Notes under the pieces: model-generated
Seen by the model: only the letters and a program-made list of their open reading frames with translations
Databases searched by the model: none
What the model was told of the DNA's origin: nothing
Shown here: one piece after another, positions 9,058-15,990 of the stretch
How positions within the stretch are numbered: position 1 is the stretch's first letter
Layout: the number at the start of each line of letters is the position of its first letter
Assembly (NCBI GenBank): GCA_030635005.1
Contig: DAOVZS010000021.1
Coordinates: 1 to 17,621, forward strand
Length of the DNA stretch: 17,621 nt
Direction of reading: 5' to 3'
Source: Thiomargarita sp.
Lineage (GTDB): Bacteria > Pseudomonadota > Gammaproteobacteria > Beggiatoales > Beggiatoaceae
Translations under genes and position numbers: made by a program

Positions 9058-9595
9058 GAGAAACATCTTTAACATGTTCTAGTAATTGATCAAAATCAGA
9101 TTTATATTGATTGTCTTGTTCAATACGAAATGTTTGATATTCTTTTTCTGCGACTGCTTTAGCGACTTTTGCAGAAATATTACCCATATTTTTTCCAAAA
9201 TTTTGCCCATTTTTTAATCGTTCACTATCGAGTACAAAACCTTTAACAATAAACTCATGTAGGGTGTGCGTAGCCCAAATACGAAATTGGGTAGCTTGTT
9301 TTGAATTGACGCGATAGCCAACTGCGATAATGGCATCGAGATTGTAAAAATTTGTTTTGTATTTTTTACCATCACTGGCAGTTATTTCCATTTTGGAAAT
9401 AACTGAATGTTCCTGTAATTCACCGCTGTCAAAGATACTTTTTAAGTGTTTATTAATATTGGGTATTTTAACTGCAAAAAGCTCTGACATCTTTTTTTGC
9501 GTCAACCATAAGGTATCATCATGTGCAAGCACATCAATTTTTACAGTATCATCATTCGTACGATAAAGTAGAATTTCTGTTTCTTGTAGTAACAT
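9050..9595 (-). CDS. RhuM-family (virulence/Fic-DOC-N-like) protein with the middle deleted
   Basis: A 181-residue protein. Residues 1 to about 127 match the N-terminal DNA-binding-like half of RhuM proteins: an early strand, WLTQKKMSELF, INKHLKSIF, SGEL, YNLDAIIAVGYRVNS, QFRIWATHTLHEFIVKGFVLD and SERLKNG. It then jumps directly to what looks like the family's C-terminal tail (ISAKVAKAVAEKEYQTFR and YKSDFDQLLEHV). Usual family length is about 330 residues, so roughly 150 central residues are missing while the frame stays open. Full-length RhuM genes occur with restriction and mobile loci; function is unknown. The gene starts 1 base after the rfbC stop and overlaps tsaC by 8 bases. It may be a decaying or a repurposed copy. 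Confidence 0.75.
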   Translation of the reverse strand: MLLQETEILLYRTNDDTVKIDVLAHDDTLWLTQKKMSELFAVKIPNINKHLKSIFDSGELQEHSVISKMEITASDGKKYKTNFYNLDAIIAVGYRVNSKQATQFRIWATHTLHEFIVKGFVLDSERLKNGQNFGKNMGNISAKVAKAVAEKEYQTFRIEQDNQYKSDFDQLLEHVKDVSHE

Positions 9596-9596
9596 G

Positions 9597-10124
9597 TTAC
9601 AACTCTTTTAAATAAGGAGCTTTAGCATCTTTGGGAGATAAGATCGGTGTACTGATAGGCCATTGAATTCCAATATCGGGATCATCCCAACGCACACTGC
9701 CTTCATCTTCTGGATGATAATAATCGGTACATTTATAGTGAAAATCAGCAGTATCAGACAAGACACAAAATCCATGTGCAAATCCTGACGGGACATAAAA
9801 TTGTTGATGGCTCTCAGCAGTTAAAGTGACGCCTACCCATTTTCCAAAAGTAGCAGAACCTTTACGTACATCCACGGCAACATCAAATACGCTGCCACTG
9901 GTCACACATACCAGTTTGCCTTGCGGATAGTTTTTCTGAAAATGTAAACCACGTAATACGCCTTTAGCGGAATGAGAATGATTATCTTGTACAAAAGTGT
10001 CTTGAATGCCTATTTTAAGATAACGTTCGGCATTAAAAGTTTCTAAAAAAAAACCCCGTGAATCACCAAAGACTTTAGGGGTTATGAGTAAAACACCGGG
10101 AAGGATTGTGGTAGTGACATTCAT
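9597..10124 (-). CDS. rfbC: dTDP-4-dehydrorhamnose 3,5-epimerase
   Basis: A 175-residue cupin-fold enzyme that epimerises dTDP-4-keto-6-deoxyglucose at C3 and C5 to dTDP-4-keto-rhamnose, the third step of dTDP-rhamnose synthesis in the cytoplasm. Typical elements are DSRGFFLETF near residue 21, the QDNHSHS loop, GVLRGLHFQ with catalytic His61, PQGKLVCVTSGSVFDVAVD, the YVPSGFAHGFCVL turn, YKCTDYY with the active-site tyrosine, and the C-terminal WDDPDIGIQWP. Length is normal. Its ATG overlaps the rfbA stop by 1 base (TAATG), showing translational coupling within the rml series. rfbD does not follow. Confidence 0.96.
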   Translation of the reverse strand: MNVTTTILPGVLLITPKVFGDSRGFFLETFNAERYLKIGIQDTFVQDNHSHSAKGVLRGLHFQKNYPQGKLVCVTSGSVFDVAVDVRKGSATFGKWVGVTLTAESHQQFYVPSGFAHGFCVLSDTADFHYKCTDYYHPEDEGSVRWDDPDIGIQWPISTPILSPKDAKAPYLKEL

Positions 10125-10990
10125 TATATTTCTTGTGCTACAATCGAGTGGAGATAAGTGCCATAATCGTTTTTTATCAAAGGTTTTGCTAATTCAAGCA
10201 CTTGTTCAGTACTAATATAACCTTTGCGCCAAGCGATTTCTTCGGGACATGCGATTTTTAATCCTTGTCGTTTTTCAATGGTTTGTACGAATAAAGAGGC
10301 TTCTAATAAGGCTTGATGTGTCCCAGTATCTAACCACGCCATTCCTCGTCCCATTTTTTCCACAGATAACTGATTGCGTTGCAAATATACCTTATTAACA
10401 TCAGTGATTTCTAATTCACCGCGTGCCGAAGGTTTGATGCTTTTGGCAATATTAATGACCTCGTTATCATAAAAATAGAGCCCTGTCACTGCATAACGAG
10501 ATTTAGGATGTTGCGGTTTTTCTTCCAAACTGATTGCTTTTCCCATACTGTTAAATTCAACAACACCATAACGTTCTGGATCATGTACAGGATAAGCAAA
10601 TACAGTAGCACCGAATTGTGCCGTTTGTTGCACAGTTTTTGGGAAATCATGTCCATAAAATATATTATCACCCAGTATCAAAGCACAATGATCATTACCA
10701 ATAAAACGTTCTCCAATAATAAAGGCTTGTGCTAATCCCTCAGGCTTTTCTTGTACAGCATAAGTAATATCAAGCCCCCATTGTGTACCATTCCCCAATA
10801 ATTGTTCAAAACGTGGCGTATCTTGTGGTGTCGAAATGAGCAAAATTTCCCGAATATCTGCCAACATCAACGTTGTCAACGGGTAATACACCATGGGTTT
10901 ATCATAAATGGGTAATAGTTGTTTAGACACGACTTGCGTTGCGGGTGATAAACGGGTACCTGCCCCCCCTGCTAAAATAATCCCTTTCAT
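10124..10990 (-). CDS. rfbA: Glucose-1-phosphate thymidylyltransferase
   Basis: A 288-residue nucleotidyltransferase that joins glucose 1-phosphate and dTTP to give dTDP-glucose, the entry step to dTDP-rhamnose and other deoxysugars. The N-terminus [18 protein letters not shown] is the nucleotide-binding signature. It continues with [17 protein letters not shown], the [10 protein letters not shown] metal-binding aspartate, [44 protein letters not shown] and [15 protein letters not shown], all characteristic of RmlA. Length is normal for the family. The ATG overlaps the rfbB stop by 4 bases (ATGA), and the gene overlaps rfbC by 1 base, so the three are translated as a coupled set. Confidence 0.97.
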   Translation of the reverse strand: MKGIILAGGAGTRLSPATQVVSKQLLPIYDKPMVYYPLTTLMLADIREILLISTPQDTPRFEQLLGNGTQWGLDITYAVQEKPEGLAQAFIIGERFIGNDHCALILGDNIFYGHDFPKTVQQTAQFGATVFAYPVHDPERYGVVEFNSMGKAISLEEKPQHPKSRYAVTGLYFYDNEVINIAKSIKPSARGELEITDVNKVYLQRNQLSVEKMGRGMAWLDTGTHQALLEASLFVQTIEKRQGLKIACPEEIAWRKGYISTEQVLELAKPLIKNDYGTYLHSIVAQEI

Positions 10991-12036
10991 TGAATCACTC
11001 CTAATCGTTCACCACGATAACGTCCATCACGTACTCGTTGCCACCATTCTCGATGATCCAAGTACCATGTGACTGTTTTGCGTAATCCTGTTTCAAATGT
11101 TTCGCTAGGCTGCCACGCTAAATCCTTTTGAATCTTACTAGAATCAATGGCATAACGTAAATCATGCCCAGGACGATCAGTGACAAACGTGATACTATCA
11201 CGATAGGAAGAGGAACGGGGCTGTATCTCATCCAGTAATTGACATAAGGTCTGTACCACTTCTAAATTGGTTTTTTCATTATGCCCCCCAATATTATAAG
11301 TCTCTCCCAATTTCCCATGTTCTAAAACTAAACATAATGCCCGTGCATGATCATCAACATATAACCAATCACGTATATTATTTCCTTTACCATAAATGGG
11401 TAAGGGTTTCCCTTCTAATGCATTGAGAATAATTAAAGGGATTAGCTTTTCTGGAAATTGATAAGGACCATAATTATTGGCACAATTGCTGGTGACTACG
11501 GGGATATTAAAGGTATGATGCCACGCACGTACTAAATGATCAGAAGCAGCTTTACTCGCCGAATAGGGAGAATTGGGTTGATAAGCAGTGGTTTCAGTAA
11601 ATAATCCCGTTTCTCCTAAACTGCCATAGACTTCATCTGTAGAAACATGATGAAAGCGAAATTGTGATTTTTCTGTATTATCAAGAGTTTGCCAATATTG
11701 TCGCACTACCTCAAGCAAGGTATAAGTGCCCACAATATTAGTATTAATAAAGTCAGCAGGGCCTTCAATCGATCGATCAACATGTGATTCTGCGGCTAAA
11801 TGCATAATCGCATCTGGCTGAAATTGGGTAAATTCTTGCCATAATGCAGTAGAATCACAAATATCAACTTGAGCAAAATGATAACGGGGATGCTCTGATA
11901 CAGAAGTTAAAGAGTCAAGATTACCAGCATACGTAAGTTTGTCGATATTTAGAACAGAGATATCAGTGTCATTAATGAGATAACGAATAACTGCCGAACC
12001 AATAAATCCTGCACCACCAGTAACAATAAGTTTCAC
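10987..12036 (-). CDS. rfbB: dTDP-glucose 4,6-dehydratase
   Basis: A 349-residue short-chain dehydrogenase/reductase enzyme that converts dTDP-glucose to dTDP-4-keto-6-deoxyglucose using bound NAD. It has the Rossmann motif VTGGAGFIG at the start, [12 protein letters not shown], the catalytic STDEVYG stretch, [12 protein letters not shown] with the catalytic Tyr-X3-Lys, [14 protein letters not shown], and [13 protein letters not shown]. The start codon is GTG, and two in-frame GTGs exist, at 12042 and 12036. I prefer 12036 because GAGGAG (12042-12047) lies 5 bases upstream of it and the protein then begins [10 protein letters not shown] like other RmlB proteins. It follows the ompA-like gene with a 36-base gap and no convincing terminator, so it probably belongs to the same transcript. 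Confidence 0.96.
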   Translation of the reverse strand: MKLIVTGGAGFIGSAVIRYLINDTDISVLNIDKLTYAGNLDSLTSVSEHPRYHFAQVDICDSTALWQEFTQFQPDAIMHLAAESHVDRSIEGPADFINTNIVGTYTLLEVVRQYWQTLDNTEKSQFRFHHVSTDEVYGSLGETGLFTETTAYQPNSPYSASKAASDHLVRAWHHTFNIPVVTSNCANNYGPYQFPEKLIPLIILNALEGKPLPIYGKGNNIRDWLYVDDHARALCLVLEHGKLGETYNIGGHNEKTNLEVVQTLCQLLDEIQPRSSSYRDSITFVTDRPGHDLRYAIDSSKIQKDLAWQPSETFETGLRKTVTWYLDHREWWQRVRDGRYRGERLGVIQ

Positions 12037-12072
12037 AAACACTCCTCTTCTGGATTTTTTTTGATAAAAAAT

Positions 12073-13212
12073 TTATTCTTCGGTTATTTTGAATCCAGTA
12101 ATTTTTAATTCAACGCGACGATTTTCTGCATAAGCAGTTTTTGTCTTTTTGTTAGAAAGAGGTTGTTCTTCCCCTTTACCTTCAGTGCTTACCTTGTCAG
12201 CAGAAACACCTTTCTTAAGCAGAAATCGTGCAACACTTTTGGCACGCTTTTCAGACAATTTTTGATTATACAGTTTAGAACCAAAATGATCAGTATGACC
12301 CACTACTGTGATCTGCTGAATATCATCAATATTAAGAGACTTAATCAGTTTCTCAATGCTTGTTTGTGCGTCTACTTTCAATTGACTGCTGTCTGATGCA
12401 AAGAGTACATCACCATTAAAAGTCACTAAAGCCCCTTCACTATTTGTTTGGACAGTATAGGTAGATTCTTCAGGAACAATAACAGCAGTCACAACAACAC
12501 AACCACTCGCATCAACCTCATTTTCAAGGTCACTTTTGCTATTATTGGGGCATGCATCTAGGTAATCAGGAACACCATCTTGATCAGAATCTAGTGGGCA
12601 GCCTGTTGAATCAACACCTTTTGCAAGTTCTATTTTTGTGTTATTGAGACATGAATCACGGTAATCAGGGACACCATCTTGATCAGAATCTATGGGACAC
12701 CCATTGGCATCAACACCCTTTTCAAGTTCTTCAGGTGTATTATTAGGACATTTATCTTCATTATCTAAAATACCATCTGTATCATTATCAGATTCTATTG
12801 GGCATCCTTTTGAATCTACTCCATTTTCAAGTTCTTCTGGAGTATTATTAGGACAGTCATCTTGATAATCTGGCACTTTATCTGTATCGCTATCTATAGG
12901 GCATCCTTTTTGTTCTCCACTTTTAAAAATACCCTTAGCCAGTTCTTCAGGCGTATTATTAGGACATTTATCTTCATTATCTGAGATACTGTCCTTATCA
13001 ATATCCAAAATGTCACCACATCTTTCAAATCGTTGTGTTTGTTCATTAGGGGTATTAGGTGTTTGGACACACTTATTCACATCCTTGCTGACAACAGGAT
13101 TACCTTTTGAATCTAATAAATAATGACTTGTTTCGGCAGAAACAATGACACTTGATAATAATGTACTGAAGACAATTCCTATGAAAAATTGACCCGCTGA
13201 GTAATGAGACAT
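12073..13212 (-). CDS. OmpA-family outer-membrane protein with five thrombospondin type 3 repeats
   Basis: A 379-residue secreted protein. Residues 1-26 form a signal peptide with likely cleavage after SVIVSA. Residues about 66-240 hold five tandem calcium-binding thrombospondin type 3 units of the form DxDxDxxxDxxDxCPNNT followed by a Gly-Cys-Pro. The first is longer (KGIFKSGEQKGCP) and the last two are more diverged. The OmpA peptidoglycan-binding domain follows (about 262-375), with VVGHTDHFGSKLYNQKLS including Asp308, and Arg323. No beta-barrel is evident, so it may be anchored through peptidoglycan and other envelope proteins. I chose ATG 13212 because GGAGG (13219-13223) lies 6 bases before it; an ATG at 13236 is less likely. 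grxC lies 38 bases upstream. Confidence 0.9.
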   Translation of the reverse strand: MSHYSAGQFFIGIVFSTLLSSVIVSAETSHYLLDSKGNPVVSKDVNKCVQTPNTPNEQTQRFERCGDILDIDKDSISDNEDKCPNNTPEELAKGIFKSGEQKGCPIDSDTDKVPDYQDDCPNNTPEELENGVDSKGCPIESDNDTDGILDNEDKCPNNTPEELEKGVDANGCPIDSDQDGVPDYRDSCLNNTKIELAKGVDSTGCPLDSDQDGVPDYLDACPNNSKSDLENEVDASGCVVVTAVIVPEESTYTVQTNSEGALVTFNGDVLFASDSSQLKVDAQTSIEKLIKSLNIDDIQQITVVGHTDHFGSKLYNQKLSEKRAKSVARFLLKKGVSADKVSTEGKGEEQPLSNKKTKTAYAENRRVELKITGFKITEE

Positions 13213-13250
13213 CAATATCCTCCAATTAAAATGCAAATAGTAACCTATTC

Positions 13251-13505
13251 CTAATGTAAAAGCGGCTCTAAAGAACCACTCTGATCAAGTGCAACCAGAT
13301 CATCGTAACCGCCGACATGTTTTTCCCCAATAAAAATTTGAGGAACGGTACGTCGTCCACTAATTTCAATCATTTTTTCCATTTCTGCTGGATTTTGATC
13401 AACAAAAATCTTATCTATATTTGTCACAGATTTTTTATTAAGTAAACGTTCTGCCATACTACAATAAGGACAAACATGGGTACAATACATACGGATGATA
13501 GGCAT
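13251..13505 (-). CDS. grxC: Glutaredoxin (GrxC type)
   Basis: An 84-residue thioredoxin-fold protein that uses glutathione to reduce protein disulfides or mixed disulfides in the cytoplasm. It shows the dithiol active site CPYC (Cys12 and Cys15), the cis-proline turn RRTVPQIFIG, and the glutathione-binding VGGYDDL. An extra cysteine lies at residue 8 (MYCTHVCPYC). I start at ATG 13505, preceded at 6 bases by AGGAGA (13512-13517), which gives a normal-length glutaredoxin. The frame extending to 13652 runs through a terminator and through the end of the upstream gene, so it is not real. As the first gene after that terminator, grxC should mark the start of the transcript running into ompA and rfbBAC. 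Confidence 0.93.
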   Translation of the reverse strand: MPIIRMYCTHVCPYCSMAERLLNKKSVTNIDKIFVDQNPAEMEKMIEISGRRTVPQIFIGEKHVGGYDDLVALDQSGSLEPLLH

Positions 13506-13539
13506 ATACAGTCTCCTATAGGATTGAAAGGAATATCTA

Positions 13540-13571
13540 TAAATAAAAGGCAATACCAATTGGCATTGCCT
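13540..13571 (-). terminator. Rho-independent terminator after the 63-residue protein gene
   Basis: Read on the minus strand, AGGCAATGCC and GGTATTGCCT form a 10-pair stem (one G-U pair) closed by the tetraloop AATT at 13548-13571. It is followed by the T-rich run TTTATTTA at 13540-13547. It lies about 20 bases after the stop codon of the small gene and 35 bases before grxC, so it should separate the two transcripts. On the plus strand no T run follows. Confidence 0.85.
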
Positions 13572-13590
13572 ATCTTCTAATATATGTGGC

Positions 13591-13782
13591 TTATACCCAC
13601 TGTGCAAAATTGTCTTTATTACCACTACTGCCATCAGCATAGCCAGCATCATAATCTTTTGTTTGGCGTTGCTCTTCGATCATTGGATTGTGTAAATAGC
13701 CTCCCATCCAACCAAGCATATATTCACGTTTTACTTGCTTATTTTCCATATCGGTGACAGCATCGTAGTAAGTTTGATCCAT
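13591..13782 (-). CDS. Small hypothetical protein, 63 residues
   Basis: I do not recognise this family. The protein is soluble, tyrosine-, glycine- and aspartate-rich, has no cysteine and no membrane segment, and ends in Trp-Val. Two stretches look conserved in style: YMLGWMGGYLHNP in the middle and YDAGYADGSSGNKDNF near the end. The spaced Gly-Tyr and Asp-Gly pattern loosely recalls ribosome modulation factor-like small proteins, but I cannot support that relation. It is very probably a real gene. A GAGGG Shine-Dalgarno site lies about 8 bases before the ATG, an extended -10 element lies upstream, and a strong terminator follows, making it a complete single-gene unit. Confidence 0.8.
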   Translation of the reverse strand: MDQTYYDAVTDMENKQVKREYMLGWMGGYLHNPMIEEQRQTKDYDAGYADGSSGNKDNFAQWV

Positions 13783-13822
13783 TATTTAAATCCCTCGGTG
13801 TAATGATTGATAAGAATGTATC

Positions 13823-13831
13823 ATTTTAGCA
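13823..13831 (-). promoter_or_regulatory. Extended -10 promoter element for the small protein gene
   Basis: On the minus strand the sequence TGCTAAAAT fits an extended -10 box (TGn followed by a TATAAT-like hexamer with one mismatch). It lies about 40 bases before the ATG at 13782. No good -35 box is seen 17 bases upstream, which extended -10 promoters can tolerate. An inverted repeat (AATGAT and ATCATT, 13802-13825) overlaps its downstream edge and would be well placed for a repressor. Confidence 0.4.
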
Positions 13832-13863
13832 TATCAGATTTTTAGAATATACACTTTTTTTGT

Positions 13864-13884
13864 GTTATCAGTTATCAGTTATTG
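13864..13884 (+). repeat. Three tandem 7-base repeats upstream of the rhodanese promoter
   Basis: GTTATCA at 13864-13870, GTTATCA at 13871-13877, and the variant GTTATTG at 13878-13884 stand head to tail. They lie in the 189-base divergent intergenic region, 20 bases before the -35 box of the rhodanese gene. This is suitable for an activator site or could be a slippage-made repeat. Confidence 0.6.
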
Positions 13885-13903
13885 ATTCTCAGTTCAATAA
13901 GTC

Positions 13904-13933
13904 TTGACATAATAGACTACTCCTTATTATTAT
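13904..13933 (+). promoter_or_regulatory. Promoter of the rhodanese gene
   Basis: A perfect TTGACA -35 box (13904-13909) is followed after 18 bases by TATTAT (13928-13933), one mismatch from TATAAT. Transcription would start near 13940, giving a leader of about 30 bases before the ATG at 13972. This is the best sigma-70 match in the window. Confidence 0.7.
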
Positions 13934-13971
13934 TAAGATACAATATCCTACTTTTTTATTCAGTTAAAAGC

Positions 13972-14436
13972 ATGAAAACTACAGATGATTTAGTGGCAGA
14001 ATGCCTAAAAACAGTTAATGAAATTTTACCTTGGGATTTAGAGGAATTATTAAAAACAAAGCCTGCACTACAATTACTTGATATTCGAGAGCCTTATGAA
14101 TTTGAGGCTTTACATATTAAAAACTCTTTAAATGTACCCCGCGGTATTTTAGAACAAGCCTGTGATTATGGTTATGATGAGACGGTTCCAGAGTTGGTTA
14201 CTGCAAGAGATAAAGACCTTATTATCATTTGCCGTTCAGGTAAACGTAGCGTACTTGCCGCATATACAATGCAATTGATGGGGTATCACTCGATTTTATC
14301 TTTAAAAACAGGGGTAAAAGGATGGAATGATTATGAATTACCCTTAATAGATCTGCATCAGCAATTAGTAGATATTGATGATGCAGATGATATTTTGCTC
14401 CCTCACCTTAGCGCTGAACAAATGCGTCCTTCTTGA
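13972..14436 (+). CDS. Single-domain rhodanese-like sulfurtransferase
   Basis: A 154-residue soluble protein with one rhodanese domain. It contains LLDIREPYEFEALHI near residues 35-49, then the active-site loop CRSGKRS with persulfide-forming Cys87, and the closing GVKGWNDYELPL. A helical N-terminal segment of about 25 residues precedes the domain, and an acidic tail follows it. Rhodaneses of this kind carry sulfur from thiosulfate or cysteine desulfurases to acceptors; the acceptor here is unknown. I start at ATG 13972, just downstream of a good promoter. The frame beginning with TTG at 13882 would start upstream of the promoter. Shine-Dalgarno complementarity is weak. The gene stands alone, with its own promoter and terminator. 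Confidence 0.88.
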   Translation: MKTTDDLVAECLKTVNEILPWDLEELLKTKPALQLLDIREPYEFEALHIKNSLNVPRGILEQACDYGYDETVPELVTARDKDLIIICRSGKRSVLAAYTMQLMGYHSILSLKTGVKGWNDYELPLIDLHQQLVDIDDADDILLPHLSAEQMRPS

Positions 14437-14444
14437 TTTATGGT

Positions 14445-14482
14445 GAAATCCGATGTTTACACACTTCGGATTTCTTTTTTTT
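14445..14482 (+). terminator. Rho-independent terminator of the rhodanese gene
   Basis: GAAATCCGA (14445-14453) pairs perfectly with TCGGATTTC (14466-14474) around a 12-base loop. Eight Ts follow at 14475-14482. It starts 8 bases after the rhodanese stop. The right arm and T run lie inside the last codons of the convergent cca gene, whose stop codon falls in the hairpin loop. On the minus strand no T run follows, so it should act only in the plus direction. Confidence 0.88.
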
Positions 14483-15536
14483 CAGCTAACACGTCTAATC
14501 GTCGCCGTCGTAATTCTTCACTAATAGCCATTCCTTTAAATCCATCTGCTAATAGTGTTGTGACGTCTACTTTTTGTGCTAATTCAAAAACATGATGAAA
14601 ATGTTGCGGTGCCTTAGAATCATGAGTGGCTTCACACGCCAGCAAAAATTGTTTAAATCGTTTTGGACGACGAAAGGCATCTAAATTGTGTAAGGTGTTT
14701 AGTACAGTTTCAGGTGATAATTGAGTGATACGGTGACAATATTGATGATAACATGCATGCATTATTGCTAAATCACGATATTGGTTGGGCACACAATAGC
14801 GTTGACATAAACTTTCTATCTCTTTTTGACTCAATTTAGACATTAATACAGCAAATAACACTTGTGTATCAGATGTTAATTGACGTGCTTGTTGTAAATA
14901 TATTCTGTTTGGTTTAAGATTAGGAAAAATTCGTTCCAATGCACCTGATGTCTTCAACACATCAAAGAACATAACGACTTGTTTCTCTTGCAAAGCCCGT
15001 TCTGTTTCTTGCCAGACACGTTCTGCCACCAAAGCATCGACCTCGCCATTTTTTACCATGTCAATCATCATCGTTAAGGTATCATCTGCGATGCGAAAAC
15101 CAAAACGTGCCGCAAAACGTGCAATACGTAAAATACGTACTGGATCTTCTACAAACGCTGGTGAGACTTGCCGTAAAATACCTGCTCGTAAATCTGCTAA
15201 ACCATTAAACGGATCAAAAAGTTGCCCATGCTCATCAAGAGCCATGGCATTAATGGTTAAGTCACGTCGCTGTAAATCATCTCTTAAGGAGACATCAGGT
15301 GCTGCATAGACATTAAAACCAGTATAACCAGGTTTCGTTTTACGCTCAGTACGTGCTAAAGCGTATTCTTCACGTGTGATGGGATGTAAAAAAACAGGGA
15401 AATCACGTCCTACTTGTGTGTATCCCAGTTTTAATAGCATTTCTGGTGTTGCACCCACAACTACCCAATCTTTATCTTTACAGGGAAGTCCCAAATATTT
15501 ATCACGTACAGCACCGCCCACTTGGTATATTTTCAT
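14457..15536 (-). CDS. cca: CCA-adding tRNA nucleotidyltransferase lacking the HD domain
   Basis: A class II nucleotidyltransferase that adds or repairs the CCA end of tRNAs. From ATG 15536 the protein has 359 residues and aligns with E. coli Cca: MKIYQVGGAVRD, the metal-binding KDKDW (Asp21 and Asp23), ARTERKTKPGYTGF, QRRDLTINAMA, EDPVRILRIARFAARFGFRIAD, ERVWQETERAL and the C-terminal GFKGMAISEELRRRRL. Where E. coli has CHDLGKG and a following HHGHG, this protein has VLMSKLSQKEIESL, so the HD phosphohydrolase core is absent. That accounts for the shorter length (E. coli 412). It starts 10 bases after the ygfX stop. An ATG at 15554, overlapping that stop, is an alternative start. Confidence 0.93.
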   Translation of the reverse strand: MKIYQVGGAVRDKYLGLPCKDKDWVVVGATPEMLLKLGYTQVGRDFPVFLHPITREEYALARTERKTKPGYTGFNVYAAPDVSLRDDLQRRDLTINAMALDEHGQLFDPFNGLADLRAGILRQVSPAFVEDPVRILRIARFAARFGFRIADDTLTMMIDMVKNGEVDALVAERVWQETERALQEKQVVMFFDVLKTSGALERIFPNLKPNRIYLQQARQLTSDTQVLFAVLMSKLSQKEIESLCQRYCVPNQYRDLAIMHACYHQYCHRITQLSPETVLNTLHNLDAFRRPKRFKQFLLACEATHDSKAPQHFHHVFELAQKVDVTTLLADGFKGMAISEELRRRRLDVLAEKKEIRSV

Positions 15537-15546
15537 ATCTTTATGC

Positions 15547-15942
15547 TCAAGCATGTCGCAAATGCACACGCAATTGTCGAAAGGTTTGCACATCCAAAGC
15601 ATCTTTCCAAATGATCAGGGCATGACCTTGTACGCTTAAGATGACTAATTGAGGATGACTATAACTATCTGAAATTTCGGCCATTTTTCCTGTTATCAGT
15701 TGTATCCCTGTCTCATAATGCATCATACATCCATATAAGGGATGATGAATATATTGTAAATGTTTACGTGATGTATATCGGGCACTGGCTAATATTAATA
15801 TGCCAATAAGCACTTTAACCGTTAAAGGTAACATTAAAGGTAACAATAATAACAGTGCTCCCCCGTGTATGCCCATTAAAATGACTGCAAAACGTTTAGA
15901 AAATCGTGGTTTAAGATGTAAAGGATTCGTAAAATGAGACAC
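15547..15942 (-). CDS. YgfX-like small inner-membrane protein
   Basis: A 131-residue protein with two adjacent hydrophobic helices (about 18-36 and 40-55) and a soluble C-terminal half. The C-terminus (WKDALDVQTFRQLRVHLRH) resembles the YgfX family, whose E. coli member (also named CptA) is described as the toxin partner of SdhE/CptB. sdhE is not next to it here, so a toxin role should not be assumed. The start appears to be GTG at 15940-15942, without a clear Shine-Dalgarno site; no better start keeps the membrane helices whole. It is followed by cca after 10 bases on the same strand and faces the small membrane-protein gene across a 48-base divergent gap. Confidence 0.68.
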   Translation of the reverse strand: MSHFTNPLHLKPRFSKRFAVILMGIHGGALLLLLPLMLPLTVKVLIGILILASARYTSRKHLQYIHHPLYGCMMHYETGIQLITGKMAEISDSYSHPQLVILSVQGHALIIWKDALDVQTFRQLRVHLRHA

Positions 15943-15990
15943 AATATGTGATATGATTAGAAGAATAAAAATGGAACTTGGAAAACGCTT

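Noticed and set aside
12163..12396. Plus-strand frame of 77 residues opposite the OmpA domain
   Set aside because: It is the complement of a conserved OmpA domain and has no supporting start signals.
13506..13652. Longer form of glutaredoxin reaching 13652
   Set aside because: It would read through a strong terminator and overlap the 63-residue gene; the ATG at 13505 has its own AGGAGA site.
13882..13971. Longer form of the rhodanese starting with TTG
   Set aside because: It begins upstream of the best promoter in the window, so it would not be on the mRNA, and the added residues are hydrophobic noise.
15058..15639. Three overlapping plus-strand frames opposite cca
   Set aside because: Their Arg/Lys/Ser-rich or unpatterned sequences are typical shadows of a coding strand; cca is clearly the real gene.
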